A stretch of DNA of 64,000 bases from Acidobacteriota bacterium. Lineage in GTDB: Bacteria; Actinomycetota; Acidimicrobiia; Acidimicrobiales; RAAP-2. Of the stretch, positions 8,084 through 17,077 are shown piece after piece (within the stretch, counting starts at the first letter, position 1; each line of letters begins with the position of its first letter). The notes under the pieces were generated by a model. The model was not told the origin of the DNA, did no database searches, and worked only from the letters and a program-made list of their open reading frames with translations. The position numbers were made by a program, and so were the translations under genes. Location: contig JAGWHY010000004.1 in the NCBI GenBank assembly GCA_028873575.1, positions 20,273-84,272 on the forward strand, in the 5' to 3' direction.

Positions 8084-8998
8084 GTGACAATCACGGCACC
8101 TTCCACCACCTCGACGCGCGACGTCCTTAAGGGCTACGTCGCGCTGACCAAGCCGCGCATCATTGAACTACTGCTCGTCACCACGATCCCCACGATGGTG
8201 GTGGCGGCGAAGGGGATCCCCGGCCTCTGGCTCATCGTGGCGACCCTCATCGGTGGCACCCTCGCCGCCGGCGGCGCCAACGCGTTCAATATGGTGATCG
8301 ACCGCGACATCGACGCGGTGATGGAGCGCACCAAGCGCCGTCCCCTCGTCACCGGCGTGATGACGCCGCGCGCGGCCACGATCTTTGCGGTCGCTCTCGA
8401 AATCGTGGCCTTTGCGGTCCTCGCCCTCTGGGTGAATCAGCTTTCGGCCTGGCTCGCCATGTCGGCCACCGCCTTTTACGTCGTGATCTACACCCTGATT
8501 TTGAAGCGCCGCTCCAAGCAGAACATCGTCATCGGTGGCGCCGCGGGCGCCGTGCCGGTCTTGATCGGCTGGTCGGCGGTGACCAACTCGCTGGGCTGGA
8601 CGCCCGTGTTGTTGTTCCTCGTCATCTTCATTTGGACGCCGCCGCACTTTTGGGCGCTCGCCGTGCGCTACCGCGACGACTACCAAGCCGCCAACGTGCC
8701 GATGATGCCCGTCGTCGCGTCGCTGCGCCGCACCACGCTCGAGATCCTCATCTACTCGGTTCTGATGTGGGCGCTCACGGTCCTGATCGGGCCGACGGCC
8801 CACCTGGGCTGGATCTACGCCCTGAGCTCAATGGTGCTCGGAGGCGTCTTCACCTTCTACGCCCTGTTGCTGTACCGCCACGCGCGCAGTGGCGTCGCGG
8901 ACGTCGCCGAGGCGATGCGCCTCTTCCACTACTCGATTACGTACCTGTCAGCACTCTTTCTCGTGATGGCCGTTGACGTCCTTGTCCGATACCACTAA
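8084..8998 (+). CDS. ctaB: protoheme IX farnesyltransferase (heme O synthase)
   Basis: 304 residues, UbiA-superfamily prenyltransferase with nine helices. It transfers a farnesyl group to protoheme IX, making heme O. The first Asp-rich motif is NMVIDRDIDAVMERTKRRP and the second conserved loop is YRDDYQAANVPMMPVVAS. TKPRIIELLLVTT at the N-terminus is typical. The frame is open far upstream, but homology begins just after the GTG at 8084, which sits 7 nt after TAGACT. The product feeds CtaA, encoded divergently. The downstream thioredoxin-like gene overlaps its 3' end. Confidence 0.95.
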   Translation: MTITAPSTTSTRDVLKGYVALTKPRIIELLLVTTIPTMVVAAKGIPGLWLIVATLIGGTLAAGGANAFNMVIDRDIDAVMERTKRRPLVTGVMTPRAATIFAVALEIVAFAVLALWVNQLSAWLAMSATAFYVVIYTLILKRRSKQNIVIGGAAGAVPVLIGWSAVTNSLGWTPVLLFLVIFIWTPPHFWALAVRYRDDYQAANVPMMPVVASLRRTTLEILIYSVLMWALTVLIGPTAHLGWIYALSSMVLGGVFTFYALLLYRHARSGVADVAEAMRLFHYSITYLSALFLVMAVDVLVRYH

Positions 8999-9563
8999 GC
9001 CGCCGCGGGGTCGCCCGTCACCGATGATGTTCGTCTCGTTGGGCATCGGGACGACGGTGGCGATCGTGCTGATTTTGATCGTGTCGCTCCTGACCAACGC
9101 GCGTAACGCCAACGCGCCGTCGGGGGCGCTGCCCCCGAGTGCGCTGGTGGGTAAGCACGTGAAGGCCTTTTCCGCGCCGGGTCTCGTCGGGGGTACCGTG
9201 CGCGCGCCGTGGGCCAGTGGGCACCCGGGCGTCGTGATCTTCTTCGCGAGTTGGTGCACGCCCTGTCAAAAGGAACTGCCCAAGGTCGCCGCCTACCTCG
9301 ACGCGCACGCGACGGGCCCCGTGCGCGTGCTCGGGGTGGACGTCAACGACGCCAACGCCGCCGGCTCAAAATTCGTGCGAAAGTCCGGCGTGCACTTCGC
9401 GGTCGGCACCGATCCCAACTTCACCATCACCGCCGGGCTCTTTGGCTTTGGCCAAATTCCTGAGACCGTCTTCGTGAACGCCCAGGGCGTCGTTCAGCAG
9501 GTGTACTTCGGGGCGATTCCGGTTAACCAGTTAAAGGCCGGTTTGGCGCGACTTGGCGCCTAG
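8973..9563 (+). CDS. membrane-anchored thioredoxin-like protein (TlpA/ResA type)
   Basis: 196 residues: a cytoplasmic N-terminus rich in Pro/Arg, one helix (about 20-40), then an extracytoplasmic thioredoxin fold with the redox motif WCTPC and the cis-Pro loop IPETVFVNAQG. Family members reduce disulfides in apocytochromes or in the CuA site of oxidase; the position right after ctaB favours oxidase or cytochrome maturation. TTG at 8973 (overlapping ctaB by 26 nt) gives a complete N-terminus. ATG at 9024 would start just before the helix and is a fair alternative. Confidence 0.82.
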   Translation: MTSLSDTTKPPRGRPSPMMFVSLGIGTTVAIVLILIVSLLTNARNANAPSGALPPSALVGKHVKAFSAPGLVGGTVRAPWASGHPGVVIFFASWCTPCQKELPKVAAYLDAHATGPVRVLGVDVNDANAAGSKFVRKSGVHFAVGTDPNFTITAGLFGFGQIPETVFVNAQGVVQQVYFGAIPVNQLKAGLARLGA

Positions 9564-10288
9564 TCGAAGCGAAACGTTCGCGCGGCCAGTAGTGGCGCGA
9601 TCACGGCCCACAGTCCGAGACTCAGCCAGTCGCCGGCGCTCGGGAGACCACCATGCTCCAGGACGCGACGTAGGCCCTGCGCCATCGCGCCCGACGGGAG
9701 GGCGACGACGACGCGCTGCACCACGCCCGGCAGTGAGCTCAGTGGCACCACGATGCCCGACAACAGCAACAACACCAAGTACAGGCCATTACTCGCGGCG
9801 AGATTAACTTCGGCGCGCAGGCGACCGGCGAGCGCGAGACCGATGCCCGCACAGCCCGCGCTCCCCAAGAGCAGCGCGACCACGACCGCGGCCGCGCCCG
9901 TCGTCGCGCCCCGGGGATGCCAGTCGAGCACGAGCGCCACGGCGCCCAGCACGAGGACCTGCAGCAACTCAGTCACGAGCACGCCGGCGATTTTGGCGGC
10001 GATGAGTCGCGGGCGCCCCAGTGGCGTGACGTGCAGGCGTCGCAGGACGCCAAAGTTTCGCTCGAAGCCCGTCGCGATCGAGAGCGCGACGAGCGCCGTG
10101 GACATCACGCACAGCGCGAGGATGCCCGGCGTGATGAAGTCCACGCGTCGCCCGGGGGCGCTCACGACGTGGGTCTGGGTGAAAAAGACGAGCAAGACGA
10201 CCGGGATGCCGATCGTGAGCAGCAGAGTCTCACCTCGGCGAATGGTCATCACGACCTCCGCGCGGGTCTGCGCCCACCAGGCTCTCAC
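9560..10288 (-). CDS. ABC-2 type transporter permease
   Basis: 242 residues with six helices typical of ABC-2 export permeases (MRAWWAQTRAEVVMTIRRGETLLLT split by the first helix; GFERNFGVLRRLHVTPLGR is the conserved cytoplasmic loop). Its start overlaps the stop of the ATPase gene by 4 nt, so the two form one exporter. The substrate is unknown; drug/lipid export and heme/cytochrome-related export have both been proposed for similar pairs. The 3' end just overlaps the convergent thioredoxin-like gene. Confidence 0.88.
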   Translation of the reverse strand: MRAWWAQTRAEVVMTIRRGETLLLTIGIPVVLLVFFTQTHVVSAPGRRVDFITPGILALCVMSTALVALSIATGFERNFGVLRRLHVTPLGRPRLIAAKIAGVLVTELLQVLVLGAVALVLDWHPRGATTGAAAVVVALLLGSAGCAGIGLALAGRLRAEVNLAASNGLYLVLLLLSGIVVPLSSLPGVVQRVVVALPSGAMAQGLRRVLEHGGLPSAGDWLSLGLWAVIAPLLAARTFRFD

Positions 10289-11196
10289 GAGCGCGTCCGT
10301 GTGTTCTCGTCGGTGACGAGTTCGAGGTAGCGCTCCTCGAGCGACGCGCGCGTGCGCAGTGAGACGATCGTGACGTCGCGCGCGCTTAAGAAGGCGTTGA
10401 GCTCACTGAGTCGCGCGGGCGTTGAGGCAACCTGACAACGCAGGGTGTACACGTTTTCCTTGGTCACGGCGCAGTTGAGGAGCGCCGCGACGGCCGTGGC
10501 GTCGACCTCGCCGGAGAGTTCGACGATCATTTCGGGCGCGCCAGCGAGCTCGTCAAGTGTCCCTTCGGCCAACACGCCGCCGCGGTGCAGAATGATCAAC
10601 CGGTCACAGAGTCGCTCGGCCTCAACGAGTTCGTGGGTGGTGAGGAGGAGCGCACATCCCCGGTCACGCTCAGCCTGAATGATGTCGCGAATGACCTGGC
10701 GACCTTCGGGGTCGACGGCCGTGGTCGGTTCGTCGAGAATGAGCGCGCGCGGTCGTCCGAGAAGGGCCAACGCGAGCAGCGTGCGCTGTTGTTCGCCGCC
10801 GCTCAATCGCCGCCAGGGGGTCGTGGCGCAGTGGCGTAGGGCTAAAAGATCGAGCAGCTCGTCGGGCTGACGCGGCGCGTCGTAGTACGACGCGGTGAGG
10901 CGCAGGACGTCGCGTGGGGACATCGGGAACCACACGCCACCTCGTTGCAAGAGTGCGCCGGTGCGCACGGTCACTTCGTGATGGTCACGCGTCGGGTCGA
11001 GTCCGTGCACGCGCACCGTGCCCGAGGTGGGCGAACGAAAACCGAGCAACGTCTCAACCAGCGTGGTCTTCCCGGCCCCGTTGGGTCCCAACAGGGCCAC
11101 GACCTCGCCGTAGTCGCAGTGCAGCGTCACGTCGTCGACCGCGTCGAGCGTGCCGAAGCGCACCCGAAGATTGACGACGTCGAGGGCGTGGCTCAC
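10285..11196 (-). CDS. ABC exporter ATP-binding protein
   Basis: 303 residues. Walker A GPNGAGKT at about 37-44, signature LSGGE at 131-135, Walker B ALILDEP at 151-157, H-loop in LLTTHELVEAERLC. The roughly 90-residue C-terminal extension after the nucleotide-binding domain (MIVELSGEVDATAVAALL onwards) is the DUF4162-like regulatory tail common in ABC-2 exporters. It pairs with the permease encoded immediately downstream. Confidence 0.93.
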   Translation of the reverse strand: MSHALDVVNLRVRFGTLDAVDDVTLHCDYGEVVALLGPNGAGKTTLVETLLGFRSPTSGTVRVHGLDPTRDHHEVTVRTGALLQRGGVWFPMSPRDVLRLTASYYDAPRQPDELLDLLALRHCATTPWRRLSGGEQQRTLLALALLGRPRALILDEPTTAVDPEGRQVIRDIIQAERDRGCALLLTTHELVEAERLCDRLIILHRGGVLAEGTLDELAGAPEMIVELSGEVDATAVAALLNCAVTKENVYTLRCQVASTPARLSELNAFLSARDVTIVSLRTRASLEERYLELVTDENTRTRS

Positions 11197-11243
11197 GAGT
11201 ATGCAAACTAGACGCTTCGACGGAGCCTTCGAACGCTCGTCGG

Positions 11244-11249
11244 TAGGCT
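11244..11249 (+). promoter_or_regulatory. -10 hexamer for leaderless serS
   Basis: TAGGCT, 6 nt upstream of the serS GTG at 11256; no Shine-Dalgarno or T-box leader fits the gap. Confidence 0.45.
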
Positions 11250-11255
11250 GGCAAC

Positions 11256-12563
11256 GTGATTGACCTGGTCCAACTGCGCCGCGAACCCGACGAGATCAAG
11301 GCCGCCCTCGCGCGTCGGGGCGTCTCGAGCGCCACCATGGATGAGGTCATCGTGCTCGACGTCGAGCATCGACGCCTGCTCCAAGAGGCGGAGAGCCTGC
11401 GCGCCGAGATTAAGGATCTCTCGCGACAGGTGGGTGAGGCCCGTCGTGACCAGGACACGGCCCGGGCGGAGAGTTTGACGGCGCGCTCGCGCGCCCTCGG
11501 TGACGAAGAGCGCGCCGCGCGCGAGGCCACTGACCGCGTCGCCGCGTCGCTGCGCGAGTCGTTGTTGATGATTCCTAACGTGCCCGCGGACGACGTACCC
11601 GAGGGCCTCGACGAGAACGACAACGTGGAGATCGACCGGTGGTGGGTCGGCAAGGAGGAGGGACAACCCTTCCCCGAGTACGCGCCGCATCAGCGCGTGG
11701 CGCACTGGGACGTCGGTAAAGAACTCGGCATCTTGGACCTCGAGGCGGGGGCGCGTCTCGCCGGATCGATGTTCCCGCTGTATCGCGGCGCGGGGGCTCG
11801 GTTACTTCGCGCGCTGGGGGCCTTCGCGCTCGACGCGCACCTCGACGACTACGAGGAGATTCGACCCCCGAGCTTCGCCCTGACCGAAACCATGACCTCG
11901 ACCGGACACCTACCGAAGTCCCAAGACGACATGTACGCGATTCCGCGCGACGACCTCTGGGCCATTCCGACGGCCGAGGTGCCCCTCACCTCGATGCACC
12001 GAGGCGAAATTTTGGACGAGTCGCGTCTGCCCATTCGTCTCACCGCTCAAACGGCCTGCTTTCGTCGCGAGGCCGGCGCCGCGGGGCGCGACACGCGCGG
12101 ACTCCTGCGCGTGCACGAGTTCGACAAAGTCGAGTTGTTCGCCTACTGCACGCCCGAGCAGGCCGACGCGGCCCACGCCGACATCCTGGCGCGCGCGGAG
12201 GGACTCCTGCGTTCGCTGGGACTGACCTATCGACTCTTGCGGCTGTGCACGGGTGATCTGGGATCGTCCTCGGCGCGGACCATTGACCTCGAGGTCTTTA
12301 GCCCCGGGGTCGACCGCTGGCTTGAGGTGTCATCCGTGTCGTGGTTCCGGGACTATCAAGCCCGCCGGGCCAACGTGCGCTACCGCCGCGCTGACGGCAC
12401 GACGGCCCTCGTGCACACGGTGAACGGTTCGGCGCTCGCCTGGGCGCGTATTTGGGCGGCGCTCGTGGAGACCTATCGCCAGAGTGACGGCACGGTCCAG
12501 CTTCCCGACGTGTTGAGTCCGTACCTCGGTGGCCGCACGCGCCTTACGCCGAAGGTTTCGTGA
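11256..12563 (+). CDS. serS: seryl-tRNA synthetase
   Basis: 435 residues, class II synthetase that charges tRNA-Ser (two tRNA-Ser genes lie at 35.7 and 36.8 kb). The N-terminal coiled-coil tRNA-binding arm spans about residues 20-105. Motif 2 is visible as TACFRREAGAAGRDTRG and motif 3 as NGSALAWARIWAALVE; LTSMHRGEILDESRLPIR is the typical preceding segment. Length is normal. It converges on regX3, with a 20-nt overlap of the 3' ends. Confidence 0.97.
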   Translation: MIDLVQLRREPDEIKAALARRGVSSATMDEVIVLDVEHRRLLQEAESLRAEIKDLSRQVGEARRDQDTARAESLTARSRALGDEERAAREATDRVAASLRESLLMIPNVPADDVPEGLDENDNVEIDRWWVGKEEGQPFPEYAPHQRVAHWDVGKELGILDLEAGARLAGSMFPLYRGAGARLLRALGAFALDAHLDDYEEIRPPSFALTETMTSTGHLPKSQDDMYAIPRDDLWAIPTAEVPLTSMHRGEILDESRLPIRLTAQTACFRREAGAAGRDTRGLLRVHEFDKVELFAYCTPEQADAAHADILARAEGLLRSLGLTYRLLRLCTGDLGSSSARTIDLEVFSPGVDRWLEVSSVSWFRDYQARRANVRYRRADGTTALVHTVNGSALAWARIWAALVETYRQSDGTVQLPDVLSPYLGGRTRLTPKVS

Positions 12564-13269
12564 CCTCGAAGCGGTAACCAACCCCGCGCACCGTGGAGAT
12601 GAGTTCGGGTTTTTTGGGGTCTTCTTCGATCAGTGAGCGCAGGCGTTTGATGTGCACGTCGAGGGTCTTCGTGTCACCGACGTAGTCACTACCCCAGACG
12701 CGGTCAATGAGGACGTCGCGCGTCAAGACCCGACCGGGATTTTCGAGCAACAGTCGTAGCAGCGCGAACTCCTTCTTGCGTAGCTTCACTTCAACGTCGT
12801 TCACGAAGCAGCGCCGCGCGTCGAGTTCCATGCGTAAGGAACCAAAAGCCAAGACGTCACTTTCTTCGTAGGCGGCGGGCGATTCACGTCGACGCAGGAC
12901 CGCGCGGATGCGCGCGACGAGTTCGCGCAGGCGGTAGGGCTTAGTCACGTAGTCGTCGGCGCCGACCTCGAGCATCAACACCATGTCGACCTCTTCGCCC
13001 TTGGCGCTCACGATGATGATCGGCACGTCACTGGCGGCCCGTACGGAGCGACAGACGTCGAGCCCCGACAACTTGGGCAGCATCAGGTCCAACAAAATGA
13101 CGTCGAAGCGGCCCTCTTCGAACATCGCGAGCGCCTCTTGGCCGTCGCGCGCGATCGTGGCGTCAAATCCCTCGCGGTCGAGCCCGATCGTCAAGGCTTC
13201 GATGAACGACTCTTCGTCCTCGACGACCAGCACTCGAGTGCGACGCTCGTGCGATTTGGACTTGCTCAC
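12544..13269 (-). CDS. regX3: OmpR/PhoB-family response regulator, RegX3-like
   Basis: 241 residues. The receiver domain has the acidic pocket VEDEE (17-20 region), phosphoacceptor Asp61 in VILLDLMLP, and Lys in YVTKPY. A winged-helix DNA-binding domain follows (LRKKEFALLRLLLENPGRV, DVHIKRLRSLIEEDPKKPE). The paired PAS kinase without an obvious sensor loop identifies it as RegX3-type, the actinobacterial phosphate-starvation regulator. It likely binds the GTTCACC-type repeats found at 25268-25300. Its start overlaps the senX3 stop by 4 nt. Confidence 0.88.
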   Translation of the reverse strand: MSKSKSHERRTRVLVVEDEESFIEALTIGLDREGFDATIARDGQEALAMFEEGRFDVILLDLMLPKLSGLDVCRSVRAASDVPIIIVSAKGEEVDMVLMLEVGADDYVTKPYRLRELVARIRAVLRRRESPAAYEESDVLAFGSLRMELDARRCFVNDVEVKLRKKEFALLRLLLENPGRVLTRDVLIDRVWGSDYVGDTKTLDVHIKRLRSLIEEDPKKPELISTVRGVGYRFEVTKPSA

Positions 13270-14564
13270 AACTGGTTCGCCGGCAGTTCCAGGGTGAAGG
13301 TGGAGCCTTCGCCTTCGCGGGAGTCGACGAGCACCGAGCCGCCGTGATTCTGGGCGACGTGGCGCACGATGGAGAGGCCGAGCCCGGTGCCCCCGGTCTC
13401 GCGCGCGCGACCCGGGTCAACGCGGTAGAAGCGTTCGAAGATGCGCTCTAAGTCCTTCGCGGGAATGCCGACGCCACGGTCGCGAATGCTCACGTGCACC
13501 CAAGGGCCGACGACGTCGCCCTCGTCGGTGGTGCTCGCGTCGACGCGCGTGATCTCGAGGTCGACGACGCCGTCGCGCGGCGAGTACACCACCGCGTTTT
13601 CGAGCAGGGCGTGCACGGCTGACGTCAATTGGCGACGATCGCCGAACACGACGGGGTTGTCGAGTGGCTCTTCGAAGTGAACCTTGATGCCGTGTTGCTC
13701 GGCGGCCGTGCGAATGCGTTCAATCGCGTCGGCCACGATGAGCACGACGGAGACCGGTTCGCGACTCGGCGAACCTTGGCTCTCGATGCGCGAGAGATCG
13801 AGCAGGTCTTCGATGATGCGATTCACGCGAAAGGCTTCGGAGTTGATGCGCTCGGCCAGTCGCTGGGCCACGGTGGGGTCGCGTTCGAACTGGAGGGTTT
13901 CGGCCAGCAGGCCGAGCGCGCCCATGGGGGTCTTGAGCTCGTGCGAGACGTTGGCGATGAAGTCACGACGAATGTCTTCGAGGCGTCGACGTTCCGAGAC
14001 GTCCTCAATAACCGCGAGCACGCCCAGTGATCGACGCCCGTCGTCGATGACGGTCGCGCGGATCGTCAGGGTTCGCCGCGGGGGGCCGTAGATGTCAATC
14101 GTGCGTTCGGCGACGCCCTGGTGCCAACTCTCGGCGAGCACCTCGGTCACGGCCTGGGCCGCAATGGCCTCGCCGTAGCGACTGGCCATGAGCTGCTCGG
14201 CTTGGTGGTTGCGGAACAAGACCGCCCCGCTCTCGTCGCAGAGTACGAGCCCGAGGGGCAGCGAGTCGAGGGAACGCCGGAGTCGCACGGACTCGGCGCT
14301 GGACTCACTGACCGCGGTCGTGGCGGCGCTCGTGACCTCCTCGAGGTAGTTCAACGCGGCCTCAACTTTGCCACGGTCGTCGTGGGGTTCGGCCCCCAAG
14401 CGTGAGCCGAGCGCGGTGAGGCGCTGGGCAATGGCGCGATGACCGCGCCGGCGATAGAACAACATGCCCAAGAGGCCGCCGACGAGCAACACGCCCGCGC
14501 CGGCGACGTAGATCAGCGTCGGTGGCCAGTGAGACGCGAAATTTTTACCGAGGGCCAGGAGCAC
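13266..14564 (-). CDS. senX3: sensor histidine kinase, SenX3-like
   Basis: About 432 residues: an N-terminal helix (LIYVAGAGVLLVGGLLGMLF), a PAS domain (LDSLPLGLVLCDESGAVLF onwards), HisKA with the phosphorylated His in NVSHELKTP, and HATPase with the N-box ALLENAVVYSP and G-boxes DRGVGIPAKDLERIFERFYR and GTGLGLSIV. There is little extracytoplasmic sequence, as in SenX3, which senses phosphate through PstSCAB-PhoU rather than directly; phoU is at 54582. GTG at 14564 is chosen because GAGAAT lies 6 nt upstream; the frame is open to 14603. Confidence 0.88.
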   Translation of the reverse strand: MLLALGKNFASHWPPTLIYVAGAGVLLVGGLLGMLFYRRRGHRAIAQRLTALGSRLGAEPHDDRGKVEAALNYLEEVTSAATTAVSESSAESVRLRRSLDSLPLGLVLCDESGAVLFRNHQAEQLMASRYGEAIAAQAVTEVLAESWHQGVAERTIDIYGPPRRTLTIRATVIDDGRRSLGVLAVIEDVSERRRLEDIRRDFIANVSHELKTPMGALGLLAETLQFERDPTVAQRLAERINSEAFRVNRIIEDLLDLSRIESQGSPSREPVSVVLIVADAIERIRTAAEQHGIKVHFEEPLDNPVVFGDRRQLTSAVHALLENAVVYSPRDGVVDLEITRVDASTTDEGDVVGPWVHVSIRDRGVGIPAKDLERIFERFYRVDPGRARETGGTGLGLSIVRHVAQNHGGSVLVDSREGEGSTFTLELPANQL

Positions 14565-14641
14565 GGCTCCATTCTCGCAGACTCCCTTCACCGGCGCGCG
14601 CAAGCGACCGTTGTGAACTCCCTTAGAGAGAGTGGGTTCCC

Positions 14642-14926
14642 GTGTTACTCGTTGATCTACCCAATAGTCCCTCCACCGCGAATCTGCCCGGCAGCGCGGT
14701 TCTTCAAGAGCTCGCCAACGGCGTCGCGGGCTGGGCGCTGGTGGGTGCCTTCATCGCGCTGGTGCTCGGCGCGGGACTGTGGGCCCTCGGCAGTCACACC
14801 CAAAACATGCACCAATCAGCCCAGGGCCGGCGCGCGGTGTTGACGTCGCTGGGGGCGGCGATCTTGATTGGGGCGGCCCCGCACCTCATCAACTTCTTCT
14901 TCACCAAAGGCTTGGCGGTTCACTAA
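14642..14926 (+). CDS. small two-helix membrane protein, DUF6112/TrbC-VirB2-like
   Basis: 94 residues with two hydrophobic helices separated by a basic loop (SHTQNMHQSAQGRRAVL) and a C-terminal INFFFTKG. This resembles the small membrane proteins that open actinobacterial conjugation operons and occupy the position of the TrbC/VirB2 pilin. The GTG start follows a purine-rich GAGAGAGTGGG. It is the first of five overlapping genes with T4SS-like products. Pilin processing and assembly are inference from position and topology only. Confidence 0.62.
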   Translation: MLLVDLPNSPSTANLPGSAVLQELANGVAGWALVGAFIALVLGAGLWALGSHTQNMHQSAQGRRAVLTSLGAAILIGAAPHLINFFFTKGLAVH

Positions 14927-16038
14927 TGAACCACGTGGCCTGTATCTTGGCGCCGGCCGGGTGCGCGGTCGGCGCCCTCGCCAAGTCGACCTTCGCCGAC
15001 CTCTTCAACGCGTGGACGAGTTGGATCCTCGCGAGCGTGCAGTGGCTCTTCAACGCCTGTGGTCGGGTCTTAACGTCGCTGAGCGATCCGCGCCTCGTGC
15101 TTCGCGCCACGGCCGGTCCCTTCGCCGCCCTCGAGGTCGTGTCCCCGGCCCTGCTCGCGGTCGGGCTCATGACGTCAACGCTGCACGCGTTGCGTCTGGC
15201 CGAGCCGGCGCGACTCTGGCGTGAGTACTTTGGCGTGCTGCCGGCCTGCGTGGCCGGCGTCGTGCTCGCGCGACCCCTGGCGCTGCTCGTGCTCGAGGCG
15301 GTGAATCAGATGAGTTCCGCCGCGTCGAGCGGCGTGGTCGCGTCGGAGCATCAACTCGTCTTGGGCGTGACCAACTTGACCGCGAACGTTCCCGGCTTCG
15401 GGCTCTTCGTGATCGCGGGTGGCTTGGCGATTGGGACGTGGCTGTTGTGGTGTGAGCTCCTCGTGCGCGACGTGCTGTTAGCCCTGTTGCTCGTAACCGT
15501 CCCACTCCTGGTGCCACTGGCGACGTTCACGTCACTGCGGCGCGTCGGCTGGCGACTGCTGGAGACCTTCGTCGCCGTGGCCGCGTCGAAGTTGGTGATC
15601 GTCGTGACGCTAGTGCTCGGCCTCGCTGAGGTGCACGGTAATGGCGCGATCGGCGTCGTGACGGGTCTGGTCACGCTGGTGCTCGCGGCGGCGTCACCGT
15701 TCGTGATCTTGCGCGTCGTGCCGATCGTGGAGCATTCGGCTCTGCACGCGGTAGAGGGACTGCGTGGACGCGCCGCGCGCGGTGGGGCGTCCGTGAGTTC
15801 CTCGCCGTACGCCCACGCGGTCGAGTACTTGCGACCCGACGTCGGTCCTCCGACGCCCCCGCCCCGCGGACCCGACCTGGGTCTCGAGATGTGGCCGGGT
15901 TCACCCGAAGCCACCGTGCCCGAGTACGACGGTGAACCGGTCCCCCCACCGATCGGTACGCCGCGATCAGTGGGGGGACGGCGCCACGTGTCCGAGGACG
16001 AGATGGGTCCGGTGATTGGCTGGCACTTTGACGAGTGA
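14926..16038 (+). CDS. VirB6/TrbL-like polytopic membrane protein
   Basis: 370 residues. The start ATG overlaps the preceding TAA by one base (TAATG), so translation is coupled. Seven or so helices cover about residues 30-290, including a long extracytoplasmic stretch and a paired WLLWCELLVRDVLLALLLV/RRVGWRLLETFVAVAASK segment typical of VirB6/TrbL proteins in actinobacterial conjugation loci. The last 80 residues are Pro/Gly-rich, acidic and probably disordered (PPTPPPRGPDLG). VirB6-type proteins form the inner-membrane channel of type IV secretion systems. Confidence 0.68.
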   Translation: MNHVACILAPAGCAVGALAKSTFADLFNAWTSWILASVQWLFNACGRVLTSLSDPRLVLRATAGPFAALEVVSPALLAVGLMTSTLHALRLAEPARLWREYFGVLPACVAGVVLARPLALLVLEAVNQMSSAASSGVVASEHQLVLGVTNLTANVPGFGLFVIAGGLAIGTWLLWCELLVRDVLLALLLVTVPLLVPLATFTSLRRVGWRLLETFVAVAASKLVIVVTLVLGLAEVHGNGAIGVVTGLVTLVLAAASPFVILRVVPIVEHSALHAVEGLRGRAARGGASVSSSPYAHAVEYLRPDVGPPTPPPRGPDLGLEMWPGSPEATVPEYDGEPVPPPIGTPRSVGGRRHVSEDEMGPVIGWHFDE

Positions 16039-17077
16039 GGTGACGCGCCTGGCCGAGAGTGACGCGCGCCTGCGGTGGATGGGGGTCCGTCCCCACCAGG
16101 CGCTGGCCGCCGTCACCAGCGCACTCCTCGTCGTGGCGGGACTCACCGGCGCGCTCGGCCCCACGTGGTGGGTTTCGGGCGCCGTGTTCGCCGCGACGAC
16201 GGGCCTGCCGTGGGGGGTGGCCGACACCGTCGGCGAACTCGCGGCGGTGGCGCTCGCCTTTGGGGCCCGTGAACGATTCCACCACGCGCGGTTGCTCGAC
16301 GTCGACGGTGACGCCGTCGTCGTGGCCGGGGGAACGACGGCGTTGCACTGCTACGAACTCGACCATCGAGGGCGGCTCGATCTCAACGGGGGACGCGAAC
16401 GAATTGGCGACGCGCTGCGTGAATTGGCGGATGTTCTGGCCCAACGCGACGTGACGTCACACGTGTCGCTGCACGTCCTGCGCGACGAGGAAGGTACCCG
16501 TACGTTCCTAGCGCTGGCTCCCGGAATCAGCGCGCCGTCGGGGTGGCGTGACGTCGCGACCCCGACGGCGTTGCTCTCGACCGGCGCGCGCTTGGAGCGT
16601 TGGACGTACCTACGGAGTCGCCATGGCGTGACGCGAACTTTTCGCGTCTTTGATTTTGGTGGTGTGCGGGTCGATCAGCCACTGCTCGAAGCGTGGCAGC
16701 GTCACGCCCCCGCCGCGATGTGGTCACTGCAGGTCGAGGTCGTGAGCGTTTCTCGCGCTCGTCGCGTCAGCGCACGGGCCGCGCACCAGTTCGACAGTGA
16801 CGTCGCGGCCGCGACGGCCGCGGGATTTCGACGCAGCGCCCGTACCCAGCGCCGCCATCTGCGCGTAACCCGTCGGGAGGCTCTGGTCGCGCAAGGTCGC
16901 GCCCTGGTGCGCGTCGCGCTCTACGTGACCTGCCAAGCCGACACGCTCGTCGCGCTGCGCGCGCGTGAGCGTTTATTAATCGACAGTGCCAACGACGCGG
17001 GACTGCGACTGGAACGTGGGTGGGGCCGTCAGTTCGCGTGGTGGAGCGCGCAGTTGCCCGGTGGTCCCTCGTGGTAG
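16016..17077 (+). CDS. SCO6880-like T4SS protein (PrgI-type membrane region plus VirB4 N-terminal-like domain)
   Basis: 353 residues: two helices near the N-terminus (about 30-75, as in PrgI/VirB3 proteins), then a soluble region. It resembles the SCO6880 family of actinobacterial conjugation loci, which precedes the VirB4 ATPase. The C-terminal part (SARTQRRHLRVTRREALVAQG, ARERLLIDSANDAGLRLERGWG) looks like the N-terminal domain of VirB4/TraC proteins, here split from its ATPase. The start is uncertain: TTG at 16016 overlaps the preceding gene, while GTG at 16040 lies right after its stop. It overlaps the next gene by 7 nt. Confidence 0.6.
   Translation: MAGTLTSEVTRLAESDARLRWMGVRPHQALAAVTSALLVVAGLTGALGPTWWVSGAVFAATTGLPWGVADTVGELAAVALAFGARERFHHARLLDVDGDAVVVAGGTTALHCYELDHRGRLDLNGGRERIGDALRELADVLAQRDVTSHVSLHVLRDEEGTRTFLALAPGISAPSGWRDVATPTALLSTGARLERWTYLRSRHGVTRTFRVFDFGGVRVDQPLLEAWQRHAPAAMWSLQVEVVSVSRARRVSARAAHQFDSDVAAATAAGFRRSARTQRRHLRVTRREALVAQGRALVRVALYVTCQADTLVALRARERLLIDSANDAGLRLERGWGRQFAWWSAQLPGGPSW

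Noticed and set aside
8168..8803. Minus-strand open frame antisense to ctaB (211 codons)
   Set aside because: Opposite the conserved ctaB motifs; composition is His/Arg/Asp shadow sequence.
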